Assembly: GCA_007751255.1 (NCBI GenBank) | Contig: CP036296.1 | Location: 3,410,001-3,474,000 of the forward strand | Length of the DNA stretch: 64,000 nt | Direction of reading: 5' to 3' | From: Engelhardtia mirabilis | GTDB lineage: Bacteria; Planctomycetota; UBA1135; GCA-002686595 | Shown: in pieces, positions 18,502 through 27,165 of the stretch | Position numbering within the stretch: the first letter of the stretch is position 1 | Layout: the number at the start of each line of letters is the position of its first letter | Position numbers and translations under genes: made by a program | The notes under the pieces: generated by a model | The model's database searches: none | Told to the model about the DNA's origin: nothing | The model's input: only the letters and a program-made list of their open reading frames with translations

Positions 18502-19709
18502 GCGACGTCCCCGCGCGCCTCGCCTCGCCGCTGAACCGCGAGGTTCCGCCGGCTGCAGCCGGTGAGTTCGAGCCCCTGGGCCTCGGCTCGCTGCTGGTCT
18601 GGCCGCCGGTGGTCCTGGCGCCCATGGCGGGCGTCACGAACTACCCCTTCCGCAGCCTGTGCCGCGAGTTCGGCGCCGGTCTCTTCGTGTCGGAGATGAT
18701 CACGGCCCGCGGCTACCTGATGGGCAATCGGCTGACGCACCTGTTGGCCTCCTCGAGCGGGGACGAGCGGCCGCGCTCGATCCAGGTCTACGGCTCCGAT
18801 CCGATCGACGTGGGCGAGATGGTCCGACGCTTGGTGGGCGAAGAGGACGTCGACCACATCGACATGAACTTCGGCTGCCCCGTGCCCAAGGTCACCCGCG
18901 CCGGCGGCGGCAGCGCGATCCCGGTCAAGCCGCGGCTCCTGGCGCGGCTGGTGCGCGCCGCGGTGGCCAACGCGGGCGAGGTGCCGGTCACGATCAAGGT
19001 CCGAAAGGGCCTCTCGGACGAACTCGAGACCTTCCGGGGTGCCGGGCGAGTGGCCCAGGAAGAGGGCTGCGCGGCGATCGGGCTGCACGGTCGCACAGCG
19101 GCGGAGCTCTACAGCGGCGAGGCGGACTGGAGCGCGATCGGCGAGTTGGTTCGCGCGGTCGACATCCCCGTGCTCGGCAACGGCGACATCTGGGAGCCCT
19201 GGGACGCCCTGCGGATGATGCGCGCGACCGGCTGCGCCGGCGTGATCGTGGGGCGCGGCTGCCTCGGACGGCCTTGGCTGTTCCGGGAGCTGGCGGAGGT
19301 CTTCGAAGGCCGCGAGCCACAGCTCCCGCCGAACCTGGCTCGCATCGTTCAGATCATGGTCGACCACGCCCAGCGCCTGTGCGACTTCTTCGGGCCGGTG
19401 ATGGGCATGCGCCAGATGCGGAAGTGGTGCTCCTGGTACACGAAGGGCTTCCGGGGCTCAGCGGCGGTGCGCGGGGCGCTCAACCGCGTGGAGTCGATCG
19501 AGGAGATGGTGCGCATCGTGAACACCCTCGACCTGGACGAGGACTTCCCCGAGACCGCCCTGCGCGCCCACCGCGCCAAGGGCAACAAGACCCAGCGGGT
19601 GACCCTGCCCGAGGGTTACCTGAACGACCTCGACGACGACACCCCGCCCAAGTCCCCCCACAGCGCCGAGGAGATCGAGGCCTGGGAGCAGACCCTCTCC
19701 GGTGGTTGA
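18498..19709 (+). CDS. tRNA-dihydrouridine synthase (DusB-like)
   Basis: A 403-aa FMN enzyme that reduces uridine to dihydrouridine in tRNA D-loops using NADPH. Visible motifs: VVLAPMAGVTNYPFR (FMN binding), FVSEMI, IQVYGSDP, DHIDMNFGCPVPKVTRAGGGSA (landmark region with the catalytic cysteine in NFGCP), VTIKVRKG, IGLHGRTA, VLGNGDI and GVIVGRGCLGRPWLF. A C-terminal extension of about 50 acidic residues is longer than in E. coli DusB. The GTG start at 18498 overlaps the preceding stop (GTGA) and begins about 28 residues before the TIM barrel. It overlaps the next gene by 8 bp, so the three genes form one operon. Confidence 0.92.
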   Translation: MSDVPARLASPLNREVPPAAAGEFEPLGLGSLLVWPPVVLAPMAGVTNYPFRSLCREFGAGLFVSEMITARGYLMGNRLTHLLASSSGDERPRSIQVYGSDPIDVGEMVRRLVGEEDVDHIDMNFGCPVPKVTRAGGGSAIPVKPRLLARLVRAAVANAGEVPVTIKVRKGLSDELETFRGAGRVAQEEGCAAIGLHGRTAAELYSGEADWSAIGELVRAVDIPVLGNGDIWEPWDALRMMRATGCAGVIVGRGCLGRPWLFRELAEVFEGREPQLPPNLARIVQIMVDHAQRLCDFFGPVMGMRQMRKWCSWYTKGFRGSAAVRGALNRVESIEEMVRIVNTLDLDEDFPETALRAHRAKGNKTQRVTLPEGYLNDLDDDTPPKSPHSAEEIEAWEQTLSGG

Positions 19710-21009
19710 GCCGGCGGCGCGGGTGGAGGTCGGGGTCGCGATCGTCGGGGCCGGAGCGGCCGGCTTGTGGGCGGCGCAGGTCGCCGCGTCGCGACTGGCC
19801 GAGCTCGGGCGGCCCGATCCCGGCGTGCTGCTGCTCGAGAAGACACCGCGCACGGGCACCAAGGTGCTCGCCAGCGGCGGGACCCACTGCAACCTGACCA
19901 CGACCCTGCCACCGGACGAGGCCGCGGCCCTGTTCGGCAAGGAGGCGGAGCGCTTCCTACTGCCGGCCCTGTGGAACCTGCCGCCCGCGGCTGTGCGCGA
20001 GCGCTTCCACCAGCTCGGCGTGCCGACCGTCGAAGCCCCGCTCGAGAAGATCTTCCCGGCCAGTGGGCGAGCCAAGGACGTGCGCGACGCCATGGAAGCG
20101 GCGGCCCGCGCGGCCGGCGCTTCGATCTGGCTGGATGCGTCCGTCGCGAGCGTGGCTCGCGAGGGCGAGCGCTGGCGCACCGAACTGGCCGACGGCCGCG
20201 TGGTCCTGTCGCGGGCGCTGATGCTGTGCCCAGGCGGCAAGAGCTACGCGGGCAGTGGAACCACTGGGGACGGCTACGTTTGGCTGAAGTCCCTCGACCT
20301 GCCGATCGTCGAGCCGGTGCCGGCCCTCGTGCCCCTGACCTCGCCCGAGGTCTGGGTGCGCGAGTTGACCGGGATCGCGCCCCAGGACGTCGAGGCGCGC
20401 CTGCTGTCGCCCAAGGGCAAGGTCCTCGCCACCCGCCGCCGGCCGGTGGTCTTCACGCACCAGGGCCTGTCGGGTCCCGGCGCCATGGACCTCTCCGAGC
20501 CGGTCGCACGCTACGAGGCAGGTGGGCGCATTGGACCCTTGCCGCGCCTGGCCCTCGACCTCGCGCCGGATCTGGGTCGCGACGAGCTGCGCGCGCTCCT
20601 GCTCGACGCCGCAACCGCCAAGGGAGCGCCGCGGTTGTCCCGCGCCCTGGGCCTCGAGCTGCCCAAGCGCCTGCGCGCGCAGATCGCGGCGAGCGCGGGT
20701 CTGGACGAGCTCGATCCCCGCGTCGGTCACATCACGAAGGCCCAGCGCCACGAGCTGATCGAGACCCTCAAGGGCCTACAGGTCCCGGTCGACGGGACCC
20801 TGGGCTACGACAAGGCCGAGGTCACTGCGGGCGGGCTGGCCCTCAAGGTCGTCGACCCGAACACCCTCGGCGTCCGCGGCCACCCCGGCCTCCACGTCTT
20901 TGGCGAGCTGCTAGACATCCAAGGGCCGATCGGCGGGCTGAACTTCCAGGCCGCGTGGTCGACCGCGGAGCTGGCCGCGATCGACGCCGTCGCGCGCCTG
21001 TCCACCTGA
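19702..21009 (+). CDS. FAD-dependent BaiN/YhiN (HI0933) family flavoprotein
   Basis: A 435-aa oxidoreductase-like protein with the N-terminal FAD-binding VAIVGAGAAGLWAAQ, the family signature RTGTKVLASGGTHCNLT, the GGKSYAGSGTTGDGY segment and the C-terminal block FGELLDIQGPIGGLNFQAAWS. Family members are annotated as aminoacetone oxidase-like or NAD(P)/FAD-dependent oxidoreductases; only a few have known activity. The GTG at 19702 overlaps the dus stop. Reaction and substrate cannot be read from sequence. Confidence 0.88.
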   Translation: MVEPAARVEVGVAIVGAGAAGLWAAQVAASRLAELGRPDPGVLLLEKTPRTGTKVLASGGTHCNLTTTLPPDEAAALFGKEAERFLLPALWNLPPAAVRERFHQLGVPTVEAPLEKIFPASGRAKDVRDAMEAAARAAGASIWLDASVASVAREGERWRTELADGRVVLSRALMLCPGGKSYAGSGTTGDGYVWLKSLDLPIVEPVPALVPLTSPEVWVRELTGIAPQDVEARLLSPKGKVLATRRRPVVFTHQGLSGPGAMDLSEPVARYEAGGRIGPLPRLALDLAPDLGRDELRALLLDAATAKGAPRLSRALGLELPKRLRAQIAASAGLDELDPRVGHITKAQRHELIETLKGLQVPVDGTLGYDKAEVTAGGLALKVVDPNTLGVRGHPGLHVFGELLDIQGPIGGLNFQAAWSTAELAAIDAVARLST

Positions 21010-21038
21010 TCGGGGCACGGCGCCGGCGCCCGCTCGGC

Positions 21039-23192
21039 TCAGGGGCCCAGCAAGCGCCGGATGGCGGGCTCGATGGCGTCCATCCAAGCCACTTGCCCCT
21101 CGGCGGTGACGTGGATCGCGTCCGCGGCCATGCGTCCGTTGGTGTGACCGTCCTCGTCCAGGAAGAGCGGACGCAGATCGAGGTACTCGACACCGTCGCG
21201 TGCGGCGAGGACCCGAGCCCGCCCGTGCACCGCGTCCAAGGCGCTTCGCCGTGGATCGTCGGGGTCGAGACCGACCGGGAAGGGGCCGCAGATCAGAACG
21301 GTCGCCTGGGGCTGGTTTCGAGCCAGGGACTCGACCACCGCCTGCAGGCCGCCCGCAACCTCTGGTCCCGTGTGACCGGCGGAGTTGACGTTGTTCACGC
21401 CGATCTGGAGCACGATCACCCTCGGCGCGAGCTTGGCCAGGGCGCCGTGTTCGATGCGGTACAGCAGGTGCTCGGTGCGGTCGCCCGACAGTCCCAAGCA
21501 GATCGCTCTCTCGAAGCGGTCGATCGCCCGCGGGCCGTTCGGATGGCTCAGTCGGTCGCCCGCTCCTGTCAGACCCTGGGTGATCGAATCGCCCAGGAAG
21601 ACCAGGTCGCGCTGGGGGTTCGCCTCGGCCAGTGCGGCCATGCGCTCTACTTGGTCCGACCAGGAGCTGTCCGGACCCCAGCCCGCCGCTGACGAGCGGT
21701 ATTCGACCGATGGCAGGGGCCAGGTGGCCGGGTTGTGTCGGTCGATGCCAACATCGCGCAGCAGCGCCCGTGCCAGCGGCGCCACCGGTTCGAGGCCATG
21801 GGGATGGTGCCCCTCGCCCGGCTTGCTCCACAGGGTGGCGTCGCCACCGGCGGATCGATAGCGCTCGAGCAAGGCGAGTCCGTTCTCTTCCGGAGGCACG
21901 ACCCGGTCCGCCGTGCCGATCAGGACATGCACGGAGATGCCTGCGTCCACGAGGGGCGCAAGTCGTTCCAGGGCGCCATTCCCGGCAGCCATGGCGTCTT
22001 CATCGGTCAGCCCCCAGACCTCGAGCAGCTGCAGCCAGTCCGCGTCGGAGCGCTGGCCGTTGCGCCCGCCCGGCCAGGAACGGAAGTCACACACGGCGTT
22101 GTCGAGCACGATCGCTCCAACGCGGTGCGGGTGGGCGATGGCGAACTCCAGCACGGGCAATCCGCCGCGCGAGAGGCCGTGGAGGACTGGCTGGGGGCCG
22201 AGGCCGAGTTCATCGACCACGATGGAGTAGGCCGCGTCCCAACGCGCCATCGCCGCGGGCGCTCCGAAGAGACCCGCGACGTCGCAATAGAACAGGTGGA
22301 AGCCGCGCTCCAGCAAGGCGACGTCGAGCGCTGGCTCGTGGCCGAAGAACCTCGCGCGCCAGATCCAAGGACGGCCGGCGGCAACAAAGCGGGGCAGCAC
22401 CAGGGTGCAGCCTGCGCCGTCCCCGGGAAGCCCGAACTCGAGACGGTCGAAGCCGTGGTAGTCGGTCTCGCTGCAACCGAGCGGCCCCTCCAAGAGCCGC
22501 CCGCGAATCGGCGCGGGCTCGGGATCGCGCTCGATTCGCAGGATCGACGCGAGGTGGTCCGCCAAGGCCGCGGCGCCGAAAGCGTTCGGGTGGACACCGT
22601 CGACGACCTGGTCGGGTCCCCAGACAGATCCGAGGTCCACGAACTCGACGTCGGGGCGAGCCTTAGCCAGGGCACGATAGCGCGCGCCGAATGTCTGGAT
22701 GCGGGGGGCGCGTGCGGTGAGGTCGGCCCGGCGCTCGGGCGAGAGGCCCGGGGCCTGCGCCAGCATGGGGGTCGGCGTACACAGCAGAATGTGGTCGACG
22801 GCGAAACGCCCGCGCACCGCATCGAGCAGCCGCTCGACATCGGCGTCGAAGCGCTCGAGGTCCTCCCAGGGTGAGGCCTCGCCTGCGGCGACCGAGTCGT
22901 TGGTGCCGAGCACGACCACAGCCGTCTCGAACCCCGTCGACTCGAAATCCTTCCAGGCCGCGGTCTCGAGGAGCGGCCGCGCGGCGACGCTCGACAGGCT
23001 CGCTCCACCGGCGGCGATCACGGCCACCTGCGCCCCCGGACCCAGGCGCTGTGCGAGGAGCTCCGGCCAGGCCGCGGTCCCCGGCGGCGAGCCTGCCCCC
23101 GCGGTGATCGAGTCCCCGAGGCAGAGCACCGACTGGGCTCCGGCCGGGGCGAGCAGCAGCGACCAGGCGACGAGCAGCGGGATCCAGCGCAT
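21039..23192 (-). CDS. Secreted trimodular hydrolase: SGNH + alpha/beta hydrolase + SGNH
   Basis: A 717-aa protein with a cleavable signal peptide (residues 1-19, ending APAGA). Module 1 (about 20-220) is an SGNH/GDSL esterase: LGDSITAG with Ser28, GTND (96-99) and DGVHPN (198-203). Module 2 (about 235-480) is an alpha/beta-hydrolase-like domain: HGLSRGG with nucleophile Ser341, a possible acid in IGTADR and GEGHHPHG with the base histidine. Module 3 (about 525-717) is another SGNH domain: LGDSITQG with Ser536, GVNN (599-602) and DAIHVTAEG. All three appear catalytically intact. SGNH enzymes of this type often remove acetyl groups from polysaccharides, so a role in degrading esterified glycans is inferred. 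It is convergent with the BaiN-like gene. Confidence 0.85.
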   Translation of the reverse strand: MRWIPLLVAWSLLLAPAGAQSVLCLGDSITAGAGSPPGTAAWPELLAQRLGPGAQVAVIAAGGASLSSVAARPLLETAAWKDFESTGFETAVVVLGTNDSVAAGEASPWEDLERFDADVERLLDAVRGRFAVDHILLCTPTPMLAQAPGLSPERRADLTARAPRIQTFGARYRALAKARPDVEFVDLGSVWGPDQVVDGVHPNAFGAAALADHLASILRIERDPEPAPIRGRLLEGPLGCSETDYHGFDRLEFGLPGDGAGCTLVLPRFVAAGRPWIWRARFFGHEPALDVALLERGFHLFYCDVAGLFGAPAAMARWDAAYSIVVDELGLGPQPVLHGLSRGGLPVLEFAIAHPHRVGAIVLDNAVCDFRSWPGGRNGQRSDADWLQLLEVWGLTDEDAMAAGNGALERLAPLVDAGISVHVLIGTADRVVPPEENGLALLERYRSAGGDATLWSKPGEGHHPHGLEPVAPLARALLRDVGIDRHNPATWPLPSVEYRSSAAGWGPDSSWSDQVERMAALAEANPQRDLVFLGDSITQGLTGAGDRLSHPNGPRAIDRFERAICLGLSGDRTEHLLYRIEHGALAKLAPRVIVLQIGVNNVNSAGHTGPEVAGGLQAVVESLARNQPQATVLICGPFPVGLDPDDPRRSALDAVHGRARVLAARDGVEYLDLRPLFLDEDGHTNGRMAADAIHVTAEGQVAWMDAIEPAIRRLLGP

Positions 23193-23236
23193 GGCCCGAC
23201 GTTACCCGCCGGCCCTGTCGGGCGCGCGAAGCTGGC

Positions 23237-24394
23237 TCAGTTGCCCTTGGCCTCGAACGCGCCCATGTCGCGCATGACCGCGATCAGGCGGCCACGCACG
23301 TAGACCTCGTCGGCCGCCAGCGCTGCGGCCCGGCCACGGGCGGCTGCCAGGAGGTCCTCGTCCTTGCCCAGGCGACGGATCCAGTCGCGCAGGAAGTCGC
23401 CGAAGTCCTTCGGCGCGGGCAGGGCCTCGGCGGCCTTGGTGGGCTCGGAGCCGTTCTCTTCCCAGAAGGCCTGGAAGGCGGTCACGTGGCCGCTCGAGAA
23501 GCCGTCGCGCATCACCGGCTCGGCGATCAGGAAGCAGCGCGACAGGGCCTCGCGCAGGCTGCGGTGCTCCTTGGCCGGCACGAACAGCTCGCCGATCAAG
23601 CCGTACATCTCGTCGTGCTCGCTGTTGGGCACCGGCGCCACCCAGCGGCGGTCCCACTTGCGCTCGGGCACCAGGCTGTGGACGAGGCCGAGGGTGTCCA
23701 CGTCCGGCATCTCGATCTCGGCCCCCGAGGCCCAGGCGTCGTAGAGCGAGACCTCGGGGAACACGTTCCCGCTGCGGTCGGTGTAGCGGTTGTCGAAGGC
23801 CGCGAGGGTCTTGCGCTGGGCCCCGTCGTCGAGCCAGCGCAGGACCAGGGCCTCGGCCAGGTCCAGGTCGGGCGCAAAGCCTTTCAGCGCATTGGAGACG
23901 ATGCGGTGGGGGTCCTGTTCGCTCGCGAGCCGCTGGACGTCGCCCGTGCCCCAGTCGTAGACGTAGCCAGGGTCCAGGCGCCGCTTCGGAATGCCGCGCT
24001 TGAGGTCGTCACGCATCTTGCGGGCGGCCTTGCTGTCGACCTCCAGCACGCGTCTGGCGATGGGCTGTCCCGGCGCGTGCTCGACGGGATCGAACCAGTG
24101 GATCGGCGGCGCCTCGGGCCACAGGCCGGGGTCGCGATCGCTCTGGGACAGGGCGAAGCGGATCACCTGGAGTTGGAACCGTTCGCTGTGCGACAGGTCC
24201 ATCCGCAGGTAGTCGACCACCCCGCGTTGCTTGCGCTCGTCCATGGACTCGAAGGCCGCCAGGACCTCCGCGTCGGTGAGCTCGTCGCCGATGGCACGGA
24301 CCGCGCCCGACGTCGGGGGCGCGGTCGTGACGGCCGGGTTGGACGGGACCAGGGCTTGGGCGCAAAGGAGCGCCCCGATGGTGAGCGGCAGCAT
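23237..24394 (-). CDS. Secreted protein of unknown function
   Basis: A 385-aa protein whose ATG at 24394 gives a signal peptide (MLPLTIGALLCAQALVPS); the upstream in-frame GTG region looks non-coding. The mature part is soluble, rich in Asp, Arg and Trp, with no membrane segment, no cysteine cluster and no motif I recognise. Distinct stretches include IHWFDPVEHAPGQPIARRVL and DPGYVYDWGTGDVQRLAS. It is 44 bp upstream, on the same strand, of the trimodular esterase and may be cotranscribed with it. Confidence 0.6.
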   Translation of the reverse strand: MLPLTIGALLCAQALVPSNPAVTTAPPTSGAVRAIGDELTDAEVLAAFESMDERKQRGVVDYLRMDLSHSERFQLQVIRFALSQSDRDPGLWPEAPPIHWFDPVEHAPGQPIARRVLEVDSKAARKMRDDLKRGIPKRRLDPGYVYDWGTGDVQRLASEQDPHRIVSNALKGFAPDLDLAEALVLRWLDDGAQRKTLAAFDNRYTDRSGNVFPEVSLYDAWASGAEIEMPDVDTLGLVHSLVPERKWDRRWVAPVPNSEHDEMYGLIGELFVPAKEHRSLREALSRCFLIAEPVMRDGFSSGHVTAFQAFWEENGSEPTKAAEALPAPKDFGDFLRDWIRRLGKDEDLLAAARGRAAALAADEVYVRGRLIAVMRDMGAFEAKGN

Positions 24395-24925
24395 GGTTGG
24401 GCAGATGGTGCCAAGCCAGCGGGCGGGGTCTACAGCCCCTTGGACCCATTGCGTTCGAGGATCGAACAACGGGGCAGGACTGGCGGGGTCGATGACCGCA
24501 GAGCGATCGTCTCGATGGGTCGGATCCCCGGCCCTTGCAATAGCCCCGGCGCGCCGAAAGTCACCGTCCGGCCGGCCCTGGGCGCCCGTGGGGTCGCTGG
24601 CCGCCCCGCTCTCGGCCCGTTCACCCCATCAGAGCCGGGGGGGGGGCGACCGCCTCGATCCCTCCCCGCTAGTGGGGGACCGGACGTGCTCGCGACTGGA
24701 AACCAGGCGGGCACCGGTACCGACCCAGAGGGATCGAGGCGGGTGTCCGGAGGAAATCGCACCCGCGCGGGCGAGGCTCCCTCGGACGCCTGAAAACTAT
24801 CCCGGGCTCCGACGGCGCGCCAGGGCCCCGGGGCCGGATCCCTGGGCCCGGGCGCGGATCTGGGCGGGCTCCCCGGCCCAGGGCCTCAGGAAGCGGGTTG
24901 CCCCACGCTCGGGACCAATAAGTCT
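24395..24925. other. Gene-free spacer (531 bp)
   Basis: No supported gene, tRNA or family RNA was seen. It includes a G-run (GGGGGGGGG near 24640) and GC-rich inverted stretches around 24820-24890 (GGGCCCGGG and CCCCGGCCC) that may end the pcnB transcript arriving on the minus strand. It probably also holds the promoter of the gene ending at 23237. Confidence 0.5.
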
Positions 24926-26551
24926 TCAGTCGTCGGCCGAGGCCCGCGGCCGACGGCGCCGCCGACGGCGCTTGGAGCGGATCTGGTCGACCTCGACGTC
25001 GTCGACCTCCAGGGCCGCCCGGTAGCGCTGCTGCCAGCTCTCCAGCAGGTCCCAGCCCTCGTCCCGGGCCTCGGTGCGCAGGTGGAAGAGCTCGAGGGTC
25101 GCCTCGAAGTCCGGCGAGCGCATGAACAAGAGGGGACGGAAGCGCTTGCTGGAGGGCTGGGAGAAGCGCCGCTGGTTGGCCAGCATCCGCCGGGCCTGGC
25201 CCAGGTCCCGGCGCGAGAGGCGCGAGGGGGCACCGATCGGCTCCAGCAGCTCGCCCAGGGCGGTCTGGATCTGGCCGTCGGTGACGGCCTTCTGGGTCTC
25301 GAGGCGTGCCAGGACCCGCTCGGCCAGGGGCGCGAAGAGCACCGCCAGGGCCAGGGAGATGCTGGGCTCCTTGCCGCGCCGGGTGCGCTGGTCCAGGTCC
25401 GTCAACAGGCGCCAGAGGTAGTCCGGGTCGTCGGCGCCGCTGCGCGCCCACTCGAGCCAGTCCGCGATCTCCGGGCACAACACGCCGAGGGCGCCGCACT
25501 CGTCGAGGAGCTTGAAGGCCGGAGCCGAGTGGGCGGAGCGCAACAGCTTCAGGATCTCCTCCACGACCCGCGGCGGGGCCGAGCGCTCGAGCTCCTGGGA
25601 CAGGTCGCACATGGCGTTCCAGGTGCGCGGCTCGATGTCGAAGGACAGGCGCGTGGCGAACTTGATCCCGCGCAGGATCCGCACCGGGTCCTCGGCCAGG
25701 CGCACGTAAGGATCGCCGATGGTGCGCAGCTGCCTGCGTTCCAGGTCCTCGAGCCCGCCGACGAAGTCGATCAGCTTGTTCTCGAGGGGGTCGAGGAACA
25801 GGGCGTTGATCGTGAAGTCCCGGCGCGCGGCGTCCTCGGCGGCGGTCCCGAACTCGTTGTCGTCGACGATCAACAGGTCGCCGTCGTCCCCGTCGCTCTG
25901 GGGCGGGGCCGCGCGGAAGGTCGAGGTCTCGACGATGTGGTCGCCGTAGACCACGTGCACCAACTTGAAGCGCCGTCCGATGATGCGGCCGTTGCGGAAG
26001 ATGCGCTTGATCTGACGCGGATGGGCCTCGGTGGCGACGTCGAAGTCCTTCGGCTCGAGGCCAACGAGAAGGTCGCGCACGCAGCCGCCGACCAGGTAGG
26101 CCTCGAAGCCGCGCCGGTACAGGCGCGACACGACGCGCAGGGCGTCCTGATCGATCTTGTGCCGTGGGATGCGATCGGCGGGGGAGACCTCGGCGCCGCT
26201 CAGGTCGCGATCGGCGCGGGGCACCTGGTCCTCGTCGAACTTGCCCGCGGAGCGCAGGCCCCGCTCGCCACGCCCGACCACCGGCCGGGGGGCCCGGCGG
26301 CTGCGCTCGCCCCGGGGGGCATCGCCGGAGGGCGCATCGTCCGCCCGCGGCGCACGTAGGTTCGCGGCCCCATCCGGGGAGGTCCTGTCCGGCGCGGCAC
26401 CGTCCGAGGACGCGCCATCCTCGCCGCGCGGCTCGCGAGATCGCGAACGCTTGCGCCGTCGACGCTTGCGCGCCGGACCTTGGTTCGGATCCCGATCGGA
26501 CCCGGGGTTCGCCCGGTCCGCTTGCTCTGAGGCCTCTGTTCGGTCGCTCAA
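24926..26551 (-). CDS. pcnB: Poly(A) polymerase / CCA-adding enzyme family nucleotidyltransferase
   Basis: A 541-aa class II nucleotidyltransferase of the PcnB type, which adds 3' A tails to RNA and promotes decay. Motifs: AYLVGGCVRDLLVG, KDFDVATEA (catalytic DxD), RRFKLVHVVYG, RRDFTINALF, DPVRILRGIKFATRLSF. The N-terminal ~145 residues are a charged, Arg/Glu/Asp-rich disordered region, and the C-terminus ends with a run of arginines (RSKRRRRRRRPR), likely RNA-binding. The frame stays open through the upstream tRNA-Trp, so the first methionine is not real; I chose TTG 26551 (SDRTEASEQ follows), the last plausible start before the charged region. GTG near 26630 is an alternative. PcnB rather than CCA-adding is favoured by length and basic tails. 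Confidence 0.82.
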   Translation of the reverse strand: MSDRTEASEQADRANPGSDRDPNQGPARKRRRRKRSRSREPRGEDGASSDGAAPDRTSPDGAANLRAPRADDAPSGDAPRGERSRRAPRPVVGRGERGLRSAGKFDEDQVPRADRDLSGAEVSPADRIPRHKIDQDALRVVSRLYRRGFEAYLVGGCVRDLLVGLEPKDFDVATEAHPRQIKRIFRNGRIIGRRFKLVHVVYGDHIVETSTFRAAPPQSDGDDGDLLIVDDNEFGTAAEDAARRDFTINALFLDPLENKLIDFVGGLEDLERRQLRTIGDPYVRLAEDPVRILRGIKFATRLSFDIEPRTWNAMCDLSQELERSAPPRVVEEILKLLRSAHSAPAFKLLDECGALGVLCPEIADWLEWARSGADDPDYLWRLLTDLDQRTRRGKEPSISLALAVLFAPLAERVLARLETQKAVTDGQIQTALGELLEPIGAPSRLSRRDLGQARRMLANQRRFSQPSSKRFRPLLFMRSPDFEATLELFHLRTEARDEGWDLLESWQQRYRAALEVDDVEVDQIRSKRRRRRRRPRASADD

Positions 26552-26802
26552 CTCGTATTGTCTGCTCGGGGCTCGGGGGGGCAGCGCGGGGATCCGCGTG
26601 CCGCGCGCCCGGCCGGCGCGTGCGAGTGGACCCACCAGCGGGTCTTCGTCGACTGTGGTTCTGGAAGGCCGAGAGGCTACACCATCCCCGAGCCTCGAAC
26701 CATCGCGCTGGATCCCACGGAAGTCCGCCTCCGAACCCAGGATGGGCCCCCTGCGGCCTTGATGGCCCGCCTGCACGGGAGTAGTTTGGTCGCCCCTCGG
26801 AT

Positions 26803-26878
26803 AGGGCAGTAGCTCCAACGGTAGAGCGGTTGATTCCAAATCAATAGGTTGGGGGTTCGAATCCCTCCTGCCCTGCCA
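26803..26878 (+). tRNA. tRNA-Trp (CCA anticodon)
   Basis: A cloverleaf is visible: acceptor AGGGCAG paired with CTGCCCT, D-arm GCTC/GAGC, anticodon arm GTTGA-TTCCAAA-TCAAT with anticodon CCA, T-arm with GGTTCGAATCC, discriminator G and an encoded 3' CCA. Length is 73 nt plus CCA. Confidence 0.95.
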
Positions 26879-27165
26879 CCCCGTCCGGGTGATGTTCGCT
26901 CGGCGGGCACAAGCCGTCCATCGGTCAGTTCGATGCGCGTGCGAGGCAGAGCGATGAGCGCCCCCCCCAGCGGATTCGGACGGCAATTCCAGTTCAGTTG
27001 GAATGGACTCAGTTGGAATGGACCGGGTCTGGGGCCAATGGTCGCACTGCCACTGTTGGTAGGACGGCTTTGGACTAGCGGCCTCTATGGCCCGCGCGAT
27101 GGCCGGCTGATACCCTCTTCGCCCTCCAGAGAGCGCCTTCCGTGCTCGACCTGGAGGTCCCTGCC

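Noticed and set aside
26803-26986. N-terminal coding extension of pcnB
   Set aside because: Its translation is the antisense of tRNA-Trp, so it cannot be real protein.
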